Below, piece after piece: positions 55,185-64,000 of a DNA stretch of 64,000 bases. Position numbers and translations under genes: made by a program. The DNA comes from Cycas panzhihuaensis (Eukaryota > Cycadophyta). The DNA is taken from assembly GCA_023213395.1 (NCBI GenBank), contig CM041465.1, positions 12,462,001-12,526,000 of the forward strand, read 5' to 3'. Position 1 is the first letter of the stretch, and each line of letters opens with the position of its first letter. Under the pieces are notes generated by a model. The model saw only the letters and a list, made by a program, of their open reading frames with translations. It was not told where the DNA came from and made no database searches.

Positions 55185-55825
55185 AATTGAGAATACAAGG
55201 TCCCAAACCTTTTAACTGCCACCAAGATCTATTGTATTCTTACAACTAGTTACAGAGATTAAAACTTAAAATTACATGCAAGTTCTAAAATTAGAGATTA
55301 TACAATAACATGAAATTGAAAGCTAAACATCACATATGCACCTAATATAATGTGGTAAAACCCTAGCAGTGTGCTAGGGAAACATCCACATAGGAAGTAT
55401 CGATCTTTATTACTATAGAACGGAGAAACAATACATCTTAGTTACAGACTGCTCTTAGGAACAACAAACAGATGCCACCCTTTTCACAGTATATTACATT
55501 ACATACAACATAATAAGAAATTCCCTAAAATGGGCTACATGAGAGGGACATCTAGGGCATAAATCTTAACTATAGAATCTAGGGTATTTGTATCGAACGA
55601 CCCTGATTCTCTTTACATTTTACTATGCTTTACATGGTTAATTTTTTGGGTTAGGGGCTGTCGCCCACAAACCCCCACCTAGCGGGGGGCGTTCTACCCC
55701 CCCGGACCCCCAGCCAAGGGGGGGTCTCACCCCCCTTGGAACCCCTCGAGAAAGATTAGGGGGGGAAACCATGCCAAAAACATGCCAAAATTTTAGCCCC
55801 ATAATTATTGTCACAATATCCAACA
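55185..55825 (-). repeat. K2 5' LTR, 641 bases
   Basis: It matches the 3' LTR throughout. The end next to the primer site reads TCTCAATTAG and lacks the CA of the other LTR (TCTCAACA), consistent with a small deletion in CAACAATTAG. The GC-rich module is at about 55641-55765 and differs from its partner in the lengths of several G and C runs. Confidence 0.9.
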
Positions 55826-55830
55826 AGGAT
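55826..55830 (+). repeat. Right target-site duplication of K2 (AGGAT)
   Basis: Identical to 50493-50497. Confidence 0.9.
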
Positions 55831-56440
55831 GAAGATCTTCCTCATCCCATCTCCTTCCTAAACACTAGTAGGGAAAGCTCTCTCCATTCTAGGCCTCCAC
55901 TTGAGACTTCTTTTGAGGAGACCCATTTTCCTCTTGGGTCGTATGTTCTTGCTCTTACTTACCATGTGACTCCCCTTACCATATTTTCTTCCATCCTATC
56001 ACCTCCTTCTAGTGATTAGGTGAAGTAACCTCTCAACACCCATCATGAGGAGTCTCTTTTTTACTCTTTTGAAGAGTCCCTCGAGTACATTGGGTGGTGG
56101 GTTAATTGCTATGGCCCTATCACCCCTTTGACCTCTTGCCCCTTGTCTTCTCAAAGTATGGTTATCCATGGGGTAGACTACTTTGAGAATGATAAGGCTT
56201 TACTTGACCATTTGGCAGGCTGTATGCCCAATTTCCCTCCTGGTCACCATAGGCTTAGTTACTAGAAGATCTTAGTTGTTAAGTCACCTCTTGCCAACCT
56301 AAATCCAATTCCTCCTTCACATCCTCCTATTCACTGATCCCCCCTTCACTTTGAGGAGGGGAATACCATGTGCATGGGGGCAACTAAGGATATTATCCTT
56401 GCCCCTAGCAAAGTCATAAAGGTGGGGGTGGAATGTTCTC
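55831..56440 (+). pseudogene. T4 protease-RT spacer, right of K2
   Basis: It continues the T3 alignment from 14118 without loss. The end contains the block GNTMCMGATKDIILAPSKVI at 56359, which leads into RT. Confidence 0.6.
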
Positions 56441-57330
56441 CTAATGAAATGAAGGAGTACACCCTTCTATTCCAAGAATTCCATGATGTTTCTGCATGGG
56501 ACTACTCTGATATGAATGGGATAGACCCTTCTATCATTACCCATAACCTCACCACCATTCTCAGTGCTCACCCTGTGTGGAAAAAGAAGTTCCATCTTCA
56601 TTCAAAACTTTCATTTGCTGTCAGGATGGAAGTTGAGAAACTCCTAGATGCAGGGTTGATTACTTCCATTGACTACCCCAAGTAGGTATCGAATATCGTT
56701 CCTATTTCTAAAAAGAATGGGATGATTAGGATATGCATTGATTTTCATGACATCAATAATACATGTCCCAAGGATAACTTTCCTCTCCCCTTTATCGATC
56801 AAATCATTGATCAAATTTCTAGTTTTGAAGTCATATCCTTGATGGATGGATTCTCAGGATACAATCGAATACAAATCTCTCCCAAAGACCATCATAAGAT
56901 GACCTTCACTATGCCTTGGGGTACCTTCACTTACAAAACGATGCCCTTTGGGCTTAAGAATATAGGCGCCACTTATCAAAGGGTGATGTAATTTATTTTG
57001 CATGACATTATCAACAAAACCTTAGAGGTTTCTATGGATGATATGATGGGCCTCTCACGTGTTAGGGCCCACCATCCTGTTGACTTATGGGGCATCTTCA
57101 CCTAATGCCATAAATATCATGTAAGTCTAGACCCCCTATAATGTGTATTTATCATGACAGCTAACAAACTCCTTGGATTCCTTGTTTTAAAACATGGTAT
57201 CTAAATCGATACTAATAAAGTCAAGGCCATCCTTGACATGCCACCTCTTAGGACCCAATGAAAAATCAAGTCATTCCTATGTAGGTTAGGTTTCCTTAGG
57301 CATTTCTTAGCGAATTTTGCCATAAATGTG
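56441..57330 (+). pseudogene. T4 reverse transcriptase domain
   Basis: MNGIDPSIITHNLTTILSAH is at 56512 and VEKLLDAGLITSIDYPK before a TAG. The frame from 56722 reads MIRICIDFHDINNTCPKDNF, PLPFIDQIIDQISSFEVISL, MDGFSGYNRIQISPKDHHKM and GTFTYKTMPFGLKNIGATYQ. The catalytic block is VSMDDMMGLS near 57028, where FMDD reads SMDD. Stops follow in the connection domain. Confidence 0.8.
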
Positions 57331-57900
57331 AAACCCCTTACCAACCTATTAAAGAAAGGAGCCCAATTTATTCAGTCTTCAAAGGACCAGTACGCCTTCA
57401 AGGAGCTCAAGGAAGCCCTCACTTCTTCCCCAACTTTAACATACCCTCTCTTTGATAGGCCTTTCATCCTATATACCTCATCTACCGATGAATCTTTGGG
57501 TGTCATTCTAGCCTAAGAGAATGACTTGAGAATCAAGAGGGCCATTTACTTTATCAGTTGCACCCTCATAGCTACCAAACTTAACTATTCTTCTTCTGAG
57601 AAGGAATGCCTCTCCTTGGTGCACACTACTAAGAAGTTCAGGCACTACTTGTTTAGAAATACTACTTGGGTGATTGTCTAGTCTGATCCCTTTAGGTACT
57701 TATTAACCTAATCTGACCTGATAGGTGGGACTGGCAAGTGGGTCGTCCTCCTTCAAGAATTTGATCTACAAATTGTCAACAGGAAATTGAAGAAATAGAT
57801 GGTGATTACCAAATAACTTGCCGACACCCCCATCCCAAACATTTCAGGCACTCCTGTTGATAATTCCTTGCCTGACGAGCCCATCTTCGTTATTTAGGAT
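57331..57900 (+). pseudogene. T4 first RNase H domain
   Basis: YPLFDRPFILYTSSTDESLG carries the first Asp near 57485; KLNYSSSEKECLSLVHTTKK carries the Glu near 57605; SDPFRYLL near 57683 carries the third Asp. TAA and TAG stops replace Gln codons. Confidence 0.7.
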
Positions 57901-58043
57901 TCCTCCCCTCATCTACTCACTGATAGCAAGTGGTATGGGGACATTGTGCAATACCTCATTGAGTAGCAGTATCATCCTGAAGCAAGCAACAAGGTTAGGT
58001 CACGTATTCAAGCTACTGCCATGCAATATTTCCTCATGGGCGA
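57901..58043 (+). pseudogene. T4 integrase N-terminal start, cut by V1
   Basis: It matches 40575-40732 of T5, just upstream of the zinc-binding site, and ends at GGGCGA at 58043. The rest of T4 should continue beyond the window. Confidence 0.65.
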
Positions 58044-58298
58044 TGTTATGAACTTTTCCGTAATTAGAGTCCAATCACCAGATTACAAAAGCACAAATGT
58101 GATGCACAAGAGAAATTGATTTGATAAATAGTCAAAAGACCAAATGTTGATTGATAAAAGTTGAATGATATTCATATTACATTTAGGACCAATTTTATAT
58201 GCATATTAGACCCTTTCATAAAAGGTTGTGTCCTTTCGTTAGTGCCTATTGTATTTAACAAATAATTAATTAAACCCTTTTTAAGGAGGTTCATAATA
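58044..58298 (-). repeat. V1 3' LTR, about 255 bases
   Basis: On the plus strand it begins TGTTATGAAC exactly where T4 homology stops and ends GTTCATAATA, giving a 10-base terminal inverted repeat with one mismatch (CA to TA). The polypurine tract follows at once. No second copy is in the window, so the assignment rests on the termini, the T4 junction and the tract. Confidence 0.7.
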
Positions 58299-58311
58299 AT
58301 TCCCCCCTCTT
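58299..58311 (-). promoter_or_regulatory. V1 polypurine tract overlapping the pol stop codon
   Basis: The minus strand reads TCCTAAGAGGGGGGAATTATT: the TAA stop of the chromodomain ORF (58312-58310) shares two bases with the AAGAGGGGGGAA tract. Confidence 0.75.
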
Positions 58312-58730
58312 AGGATGTTTCGCCCATGAAACTCTCGCCACTCAAACTAGGATGAAGCTTGATAAAATCAGAGGATTCCCAGGAAGCATCTTCAATAGGT
58401 AGTTGTTTCCATTTGATCAAATACTCTTCAATAGATTTTGACCATAGTTGACGTTCTCAAATTTCAAGGATAACTTCTGGTAATAAGATTAATTTGCCTT
58501 CTTCATCTAAGAGAGGTAAGTCTGTTTATACATATACATGATCTCCAATTTTCTTTTTAAGACATGATACATGAAATACATTATGTAATTTCGAGGTTGG
58601 AAGTTCTAAGGCATAAGCCATTGCTCCAATTTTTTGTTGAACCCGAAAAGGACTACAAAACTGAGGACTCAATTTCTGTTTTTGAGAATTTTTTAATGAT
58701 GCTTGCTTGTATGGTTGCAGTCTCATATAG
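58310..58730 (-). pseudogene. V1 integrase tail: GPY/F-like motif and chromodomain
   Basis: RLQPYKQASLKNSQ, KLSPQFCSPFRVQQKIGAMA, YALELPTSKLHNVFHVSCLK form the GPY/F-type region (58526-58726). After a stop the frame continues LILLPEVILEI, EEYLIKWKQLPIEDASWE and SSDFIKLHP: the chromodomain, with its aromatic W residues and the YLIKWK strand. It would target integration by recognising histone marks. One TGA and one TAA interrupt it before the natural stop. Confidence 0.85.
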
Positions 58731-59650
58731 ACCCAATCTCCAACTTCGAATATTCTCTCGGTACAATTCTTATCAGCTTATTGTTTCATATGATTTCTTA
58801 CTTCTTCTAAATATCCTTTACTATTTGAATTATATTCTGTGACTCCTGGAGATAGTCATTAACTGCTGGAACTTTATTATCTTTATTTAGACAATCTTTT
58901 AATTGAGTTGGTTGGTAGTCATATAATGCTTGATAAGGGGTCATTTTAATGGATGAATGGTAAGAAGAGTTATACTATGCTTCAGCTAAATGTAACCATT
59001 TGACCCACAAATGTTGTTTATCTATTACATAATTTTGTAAATAATTCTCTAAACATTTGTTAATGGCTTCAGTTTGTCCATCTGTTTGCAGATGATAACT
59101 GGTACTCATATTTACTTTTGTACCTACTTGCCGAAACATTTCTTGCTAGAAATGACTTAGGAATTTGGGATCTCTGTTGCTAATAATGGTCTGTGGAAAT
59201 CCATGTAACTTGTGAATTTTTTTGATAAACACTTTGGCTAATTACTGAGCTTTATAATTAGATTGAATGGGTATAAAATGAGTAAACTTTGTTAAATGAT
59301 CCACAACCACATAGATGACATCTTTCCCTTCTAATTTTGGTAAACCTATGATAAATTCCATGCTAATACTTTCCCATTTTTGCTGTGGAATTGGAAGAGG
59401 TTAGAGCAGACTAGGAGTAGTAATATGTTCATATTTATTGGGTTGGCATATTGTGCATTCAGCTACAAATTTCTTTATATCTTTTTTTATTCCTTTCCAG
59501 AAAAATAATTGTTTGGCTCGCAAATATGTTTTATAAAATCCTTCATGTCCTATAGAAGGTACTACATGTGCTTCACTTAATATCTTGTTATGAAAAGCCG
59601 AGTTTGGACCTAAGAACATTCATTCTTTATACCACAAAATATCATTTCTC
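58731..59650 (-). pseudogene. V1 integrase
   Basis: Zinc site HVVPSIGHEGFYKTYLRAKQ with CTICQPNKY. Then [10 protein letters not shown], where the usual SMDFI Asp is Glu; [26 protein letters not shown], with the second Asp position preserved; and LQTDGQTEAINKCLENYLQN with the catalytic Glu. TAG and TAA stops are scattered. The core order is standard for chromoviruses. Confidence 0.85.
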
Positions 59651-59694
59651 CATTCAAATTTGTCTTCTTTTCCTTGTTGAATTCTTTGAATGAG

Positions 59695-60300
59695 TTATTG
59701 AATGTCAAGATCTTTCACATATTCTGATTGTAAATCCATGATCCATACTGGTTCTATCATTGAGACAGCCTTTAGTTGAGATTTTGTACTCTCTTCATCT
59801 TTCTTTGACAAGGCATCAGCTACCACATTATTTTTACCCATGTTGTATGTTATGTCGAAATCAAATGCTTGAATTTTACTTATCCATTTTTGTTGTTCAG
59901 GGGATAATTTTTTTTGTTTTAATAAATATTGTAAACTATTATGATCTGTCTTGATTATAAATTTGCTACCTAGTAAATACTGACACCATTTAACTAAAGC
60001 GTGTATAATGGCCATCATTTCCTTATCATAGGTTGATTTGAGAATTTCTTGGTTATTTAGTTTTCTACTTTCAAATGCAATGGGTTTACCTTCTTGCATT
60101 AGTACTGCACCAACTCCTGTTCCTGATGCATCACATTCTATTATAAAAATTTTAGAAAAATTAGGTGATGTAAGCATCGGTAACTGGGCCATTATTTGCT
60201 TGACTTGTTCAGAACACTTTGTTGCTTCTTTATTCCATTGAAAAGAATCATTTTTTAATAAACAAGTTAAGGTGGCTATTTTCTGTGCATAATTTTTAAC
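59695..60300 (-). pseudogene. V1 RNase H domain
   Basis: A 165-codon open frame reads FSKIFIIECDASGTGVGAVL with the first Asp, STYDKEMMAIIHALVKWCQY with the Glu, FIIKTDHNSLQYLLKQKKLS with the third Asp, and NMGKNNVVADALSKKDEEST with the last Asp. All four acidic positions are intact, the best preserved enzyme domain in the window. Confidence 0.9.
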
Positions 60301-61130
60301 AAAACATCGATAATATCCTGTTAAACCTAGAAATCCTCAAAGTTTCATAATATTTTTGGGTATCGACCATTCTTGAATTGCCTTAACTTTCCCTGGGTCA
60401 GCTCTAATTCCTTCTTTTGATATAAGATGACCTAGATATTCTATTTCTTTCATTCCAAAATAACATTTTGATTTGTTAGCATAGAATTTTTGTTTCTTCA
60501 AGGTGCTCAGTACTTAGTCAAGATGGTTCATGTGTTCTTCCCATTGTTTACTGAATATTAATATATCATCAAAGAAGACTAAGATAAACTTTTGCAAAAA
60601 AGGTTCCAAAACTTGATTCATTATAGCTTGAAATGTGGCTGGTGCATTGATTAGGCCAAAGGGCATTACCTTGAATTCATAATGACCATGGTGTGTACTG
60701 AAAGTTGTTTTGTATGTATCTTCTAGTTTAATACGAATTTGATGATAACCCAATTTAAGATCAATTTTTGAAAAATATTTTGCTCCATGTAATTCATCTA
60801 GTAGCTCATTGATTCTTGGTATAGGAAATTTATTTTTTATTGTAACTTTATTTAGTACTCGATAGTCTATGCACATACGGTAAGATCTATCTTTCTTTCT
60901 TACTAAGATTACAAGTGCTGCAAATGGGCTTTTACTAGGAGTTATTGCTCCTATATCTAATAATTCTTATATGATCTTTTCAATCTCATTCCAATAATGA
61001 TGTGGTTGTTTATAAGGCCGAATAACAATTAGATTAATGCCTACTTCTAATTCAATTTGATGTTCAAATCCCTTGTCTGGTGGTAATTCAGCTGGAATAT
61101 TTTGGAAAACTTCTTTATGTTTTTGGATAA
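60301..61130 (-). pseudogene. V1 reverse transcriptase
   Basis: The 120-codon frame at 60514-60876 reads [60 protein letters not shown] and [24 protein letters not shown] is the catalytic box. Upstream fragments continue to about 61130 and downstream AIEYLGHLIS-type sequence leads to RNase H. Confidence 0.9.
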
Positions 61131-61353
61131 CCTTTTATAGTTCATTTTCTTGTGTAGTTGATTTAATTTCAGCTTGAATAAAAAAAAGTTGAGCCACCAT
61201 ACCATGATGCCCCTTCTTGATTAATTTTTCCATTTTTTTACAGGATATTAATTGGCTATTTCTAGGTTTTTCTCCTTGAAGGACGATAATTCCTCCATCT
61301 TTCTTGTATCTCATAAATAATTCTTCAAGATTCATCTCAAAAGTTCCCAAAGT

Positions 61354-61674
61354 TCATAACCATTGGCTCCCCAGAATAATATCCACTCCACCAACATCTA
61401 ATACATAAAAAGTTTCTTTAAGAATAACCTCAACAATTGAGATTTTAAGGTTTTCTATCATTATTTGTCTAGATATAACATGTCGCCTTCCAACACTTAC
61501 TTGAAAAGGTGTTGTTCTAGATGGAAATAATTTTAAATGTTGAGCTAATATTCTATCAATAAAATTATGAGTACTTCTAGGATCGATCAAAATCATAATA
61601 GCTTGATTTTTAATAAATCCTCGTAGTTTAAGCCTGTCAGATCTTATCAAACCACTCATAGCTGAGAATGACAT
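61354..61674 (-). pseudogene. V1 protease
   Basis: FIKNQAIMILIDPRSTHNFI is the catalytic segment; the usual DSGSTHNFI reads DPRSTHNFI, so Asp is retained but Ser-Gly is lost. It ends VLDVGGVDIILGSQWL, the flap and C-terminal signature LG.QWL. The frame itself is open over 106 codons. Confidence 0.8.
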
Positions 61675-61689
61675 TTTTAAGATATCCTC

Positions 61690-62900
61690 CTCCTGGTTAT
61701 ATTGGTACTCCTAATTTTTAATAATATTTTCTTGGCCACATTCTGTATCATCCTCTTCTTCAACTTCTTCATCCTCTGCTACCGGGGATAATTCGATTGT
61801 ATATAATTAATTTTTTTGACATTTATGATTAGGTGTCCATTTTGTAGCACACCTGAAATAGAGATTCATTTTTCGTAATTCTTCTTGCTCATCTCTTATT
61901 CTTTGAAGTAATGGTTTAGCTGGCTGAGTAACTCTGTTAGGTACAAAACTAGGTCGTATAGTTGATGGAGGATTAGAACAAGCATACGGAGGAATATAGG
62001 GTCTTATTCTTGCCTTCCCTAATTCATTGATCTTTCCTGCTTGTATTTTGACTAGTTGTATTACCTTATTCAAATCTTGAGGTTCTTGAATTTTAACATC
62101 AGCTTGGATTTCTATTATTAGACCATCTATATATAGCTGGATAAGTCAATTAGTCAGAATATCTTCTAACACATAACATAGCCTCGTGAATGCTGCACTG
62201 TATTCTTCCACAGAACCAATTTACTTTAATCTTTGTAACTTACAATAATAATCGCGATTAGATATAGTCTCAAACTGTTTGATGAATAAACATACAAATT
62301 CTTTCCAATTTGGAAGTTGAGTTCAAAAAGAAGTTCATTCTAGACATTGCCACCATTCACATGCTATTCTATCCATGTGCAGGGTGGCTAATGGAACTTG
62401 TTCTGCTTGCTCAATCTCCATTAAGTGAAAGTAGTTTTCCATTTGTTGAATCCATACCCTTAGCTCATGTGATTTTTACTCCATACTGAAATGTTGTATA
62501 GTAATTTTTTCTTTTTCTATGTTTGAATACTTTGTAAGCAATTAAAATATGCTTGAAATCCCACTATCTTCTATTCTTTAGGAGTTAAATTCCAGTATTC
62601 ATTAAGATCCTTTCTGATAGCCTCATTTTCAAAATTAATTAGAGGTATCTAAGGATTAAACTGATTTCTTGTAGTTTGATATCTGATATGTGATTAAAAA
62701 CTCATTGCTTCATCTTCAGAATATGACACAACCATATCTTCCTTTCTGCTTCTTTCTATGATTATTAGTTTATCCAAAATTTGGTGTAATATATGATTTA
62801 AGAGAGTATTTGATGTTTGGACTGTGTTGTTGACTGCTTGAGTGATTGGTTCGACGATTTCTTTTTAAATGGTATTATCTGCCATATCTTCAGTATTCAT
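61690..62900 (-). pseudogene. V1 Gag
   Basis: ATG at 62900 reads MNTEDMADNTI and then a TAA. Downstream frames are broken until 62073-61807, which carries MNLYFRCATKWTPNHKCQKN, a chromovirus-type zinc knuckle (CFRC..KW.PGHKC) whose first Cys has become Tyr. The acidic stretch AEDEEVEEEDDTECG follows before protease. The start is chosen because it is the first ATG followed by Gag-like sequence. Confidence 0.65.
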
Positions 62901-63600
62901 TATTTTAATAATTGTATACGTATGGATCCACTGGTTGAATGTCGTGTTTAGGTTGAGGTGATTTAGCTGGTTATTTTCGTAAAATAAAATGTAAAAATTG
63001 ATTCAACATTCAACACTAAGGGATAAATTAATTGAATGGAATAGTTTAGAAGGATGTCGACCGATGTAGTCTGGTAGGTTGTGTGGATTGTTGATGAGGG
63101 AAACAATGAAGATAGATGGATTAAAGGTAAATAATATAAGTGATAACATGAATTATATCGTGATTATGAAAGAAAGATATTGATTCTTACATATGATAAT
63201 GAGATAAACTATATGATGTAGTTAATATGACGTCTTGAATATATTATATGTGAATAATAAATAAATACTTAATGATGAATCAGGTCAATTCAAATATAAT
63301 TTGAGTGATACTTAATGAATAATAGTATTATGATTAAGATATGCCTATTAAAGAATGATATGATAAAATAATTAATTAAAAGAAATTATATTAATCTTAT
63401 TACCTTATAAGAGTATATATATGACTATATTATAAAGAACAGTATAAATATAATGAAGTATTTAATTAAAAGAAATTATATTAATCCTATTACTTTATAA
63501 AAGTATATATATCTCTATACTATATATTTGACAAATGTATAAAATATATATTATATAAATATATCATAATGAAACTCAATATAACTTCTTAGACCAATAT
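62901..63600. other. AT-rich sequence right of V1 gag, unassigned
   Basis: It should be leader and 5' LTR of V1, but no copy of the 58044-58298 LTR and no initiator-Met primer site is found. It is very AT-rich. A direct repeat of about 52 bases, nearly identical, occurs at 63370-63422 and 63460-63512 (both contain TTAATTAAAAGAAATTATAT). No ORF of note. Confidence 0.4.
63370..63512. repeat. Direct repeat pair of about 52 bases
   Basis: Units at 63370-63422 and 63460-63512 share TTAATTAAAAGAAATTATAT, then TTAAT(C)TTATTAC and AGTATATATAT, with a handful of mismatches. The spacing is 90 bases from start to start. Confidence 0.75.
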
Positions 63601-63634
63601 CTATTCAAGACAGTAAAGATGGCAATGTGTGGAA

Positions 63635-63770
63635 AGGGTGAAACCAGGTGAGATGATAGTGTGCAACTAGGTGAGACGATGAACCACTTGGTGAGGCAAT
63701 GAAATAGGTGAGGCACGTAATTAGATGAAATGGCATTCACGCAACTAGGTGAGGCAGTGATGATTGCACT
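63635..63770. repeat. Degenerate short tandem repeat with AGGTGAG cores
   Basis: AGGTGAGATGATAGTG, AGGTGAGACGATGAA, TGGTGAGGCAATGAA, AGGTGAGGCACGTA, AGATGAAATGGCA and AGGTGAGGCAGTGATGA follow one another at 15-30 base intervals. The pattern is G-rich on the plus strand and decayed. Confidence 0.6.
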
Positions 63771-64000
63771 ACAATAATGACTGCACTATGGCATCAGATC
63801 CACGAACTGACCCTAGTTACAACGTCTCTCGATTCATGGACTAGACAATGACTACACTACAATGAAGAGATGAATGACTGTAGACTAATGAGACAATGCA
63901 AAATACAAAGAAGAAGTGAACGAAGTTTGAACTAATGAAATCAAAGAACTACAGGCTACGCTATGAACTACAGACTAATGATAGAGTTTAAACTATATAT
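63771..64000. other. Unassigned end of window with CTACA-rich motifs
   Basis: Repeated short motifs such as GACTACACTACAATGA, GACTGTAGACTAATGA and AACTACAGACTAATGA suggest a second decayed tandem array. No gene or retroelement domain is visible. Confidence 0.4.

Larger units (their letters stand above)
50498..55825 (-). mobile_element. K2: complete Ty1/copia element, 5.3 kb, inside T4
   Basis: Two LTRs (50498-51140; 55185-55825), a perfect 5-base target duplication, an initiator-Met-tRNA primer site, a polypurine tract and a full gag-protease-integrase-RT-RNase H polyprotein on the minus strand. By eye about one base in ten differs between its LTRs, so it is younger than T5 by that measure. 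It lies in the protease-RT spacer of T4. The coding region has scattered stops and at least one net frameshift. Confidence 0.95.
27777..58043 (+). mobile_element. T4: Tat-like Ty3/gypsy element, split into three parts by T5 and K2, cut by V1
   Basis: Its own sequence is 27777-31898 (5' LTR, leader, gag N-terminus), 47937-50497 (rest of gag, protease, spacer) and 55826-58043 (spacer, RT, RNase H, start of integrase). Joining across each interruption gives continuous homology to T5 and T3, so these are insertions and not rearrangements. Left of 27777 is copia K1. The remainder, including the second RNase H and 3' LTR, should lie right of the window beyond V1. Confidence 0.85.
58044..62900 (-). 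mobile_element. V1: Ty3/gypsy chromovirus inside T4
   Basis: Minus-strand element with gag, protease, RT, RNase H, integrase, GPY/F motif and a C-terminal chromodomain. A 255-base 3' LTR adjoins T4. The 5' LTR is not seen up to the window end, so the right limit is unknown. The chromodomain and its place directly before the polypurine tract define it as a chromovirus. I cannot assign the clade safely. The region is distinctly AT-rich compared with the T elements. Confidence 0.85.

Noticed and set aside
58044-64000. Pararetrovirus or virus-derived sequence
   Set aside because: Integrase, chromodomain and polypurine tract plus LTR order fit a chromovirus; no movement or coat protein motif is seen.
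1-64000. CRISPR array, rRNA, organelle insert or bacterial operon
   Set aside because: No regular short spaced repeats, no rRNA cores and no operon-like gene packing; all sizeable blocks are explained by LTR elements.

Overview
This window reads as plant nuclear heterochromatin. I find no host gene, rRNA, tRNA or prokaryotic feature; nearly all of the 64 kb can be assigned to decayed LTR retrotransposons inserted into one another. The element families (Tat-like Ty3/gypsy with 2.5-3.1 kb LTRs, Ty1/copia with an initiator-Met-tRNA primer site, a chromodomain Ty3/gypsy element) and the depth and age of the nesting suggest a seed plant with a very large genome. A gymnosperm is plausible, but the sequence does not prove it.

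I name the elements T1-T5 (one Tat-like family, + strand), K1-K2 (Ty1/copia, - strand) and V1 (chromovirus, - strand). T1: 1-8134 (3' part only). T2: 8135-12665 (3' part only). T3: 12666-25390 (gag C-terminus to 3' LTR). K1: 25391-27776 (copia integrase/RT remnant). T4: 27777-31898, 47937-50497 and 55826-58043 (5' LTR to the start of integrase). T5: 31899-47936, a complete 16 kb element inside the gag of T4. K2: 50498-55825, a complete copia element inside the protease-RT spacer of T4. V1: from 58044 to about 62900 or beyond, inside the integrase region of T4. Almost every change of identity falls at an LTR terminus, so the order can be read: K1 oldest; T3 and T4 inserted into K1; T2 into T3; T1 into T2; T5, K2 and V1 into T4.

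The Tat-like family has this order: LTR, primer site, gag with a Pro/Ser-rich N-terminus and a CHHC zinc knuckle, protease, RT, RNase H, integrase with a GPF/Y tail, a 0.7-3.9 kb 3' region, a second archaeal-type RNase H in its own ORF, polypurine tract, LTR. In T3 the 3' region carries an antisense, apparently intron-containing gene that resembles the plant mobile domain. T5 keeps only its 3' end and T1 lacks it. This antisense gene and the detached second RNase H are the most interesting content.

All coding regions are broken by stops or frameshifts, and the common changes (CG to TG/CA, CAG or CAA to TAG or TAA) look like decay of methylated cytosine. The innermost element T1 is strikingly CpG-rich next to its relatives. 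No function of the host can be inferred from this window.
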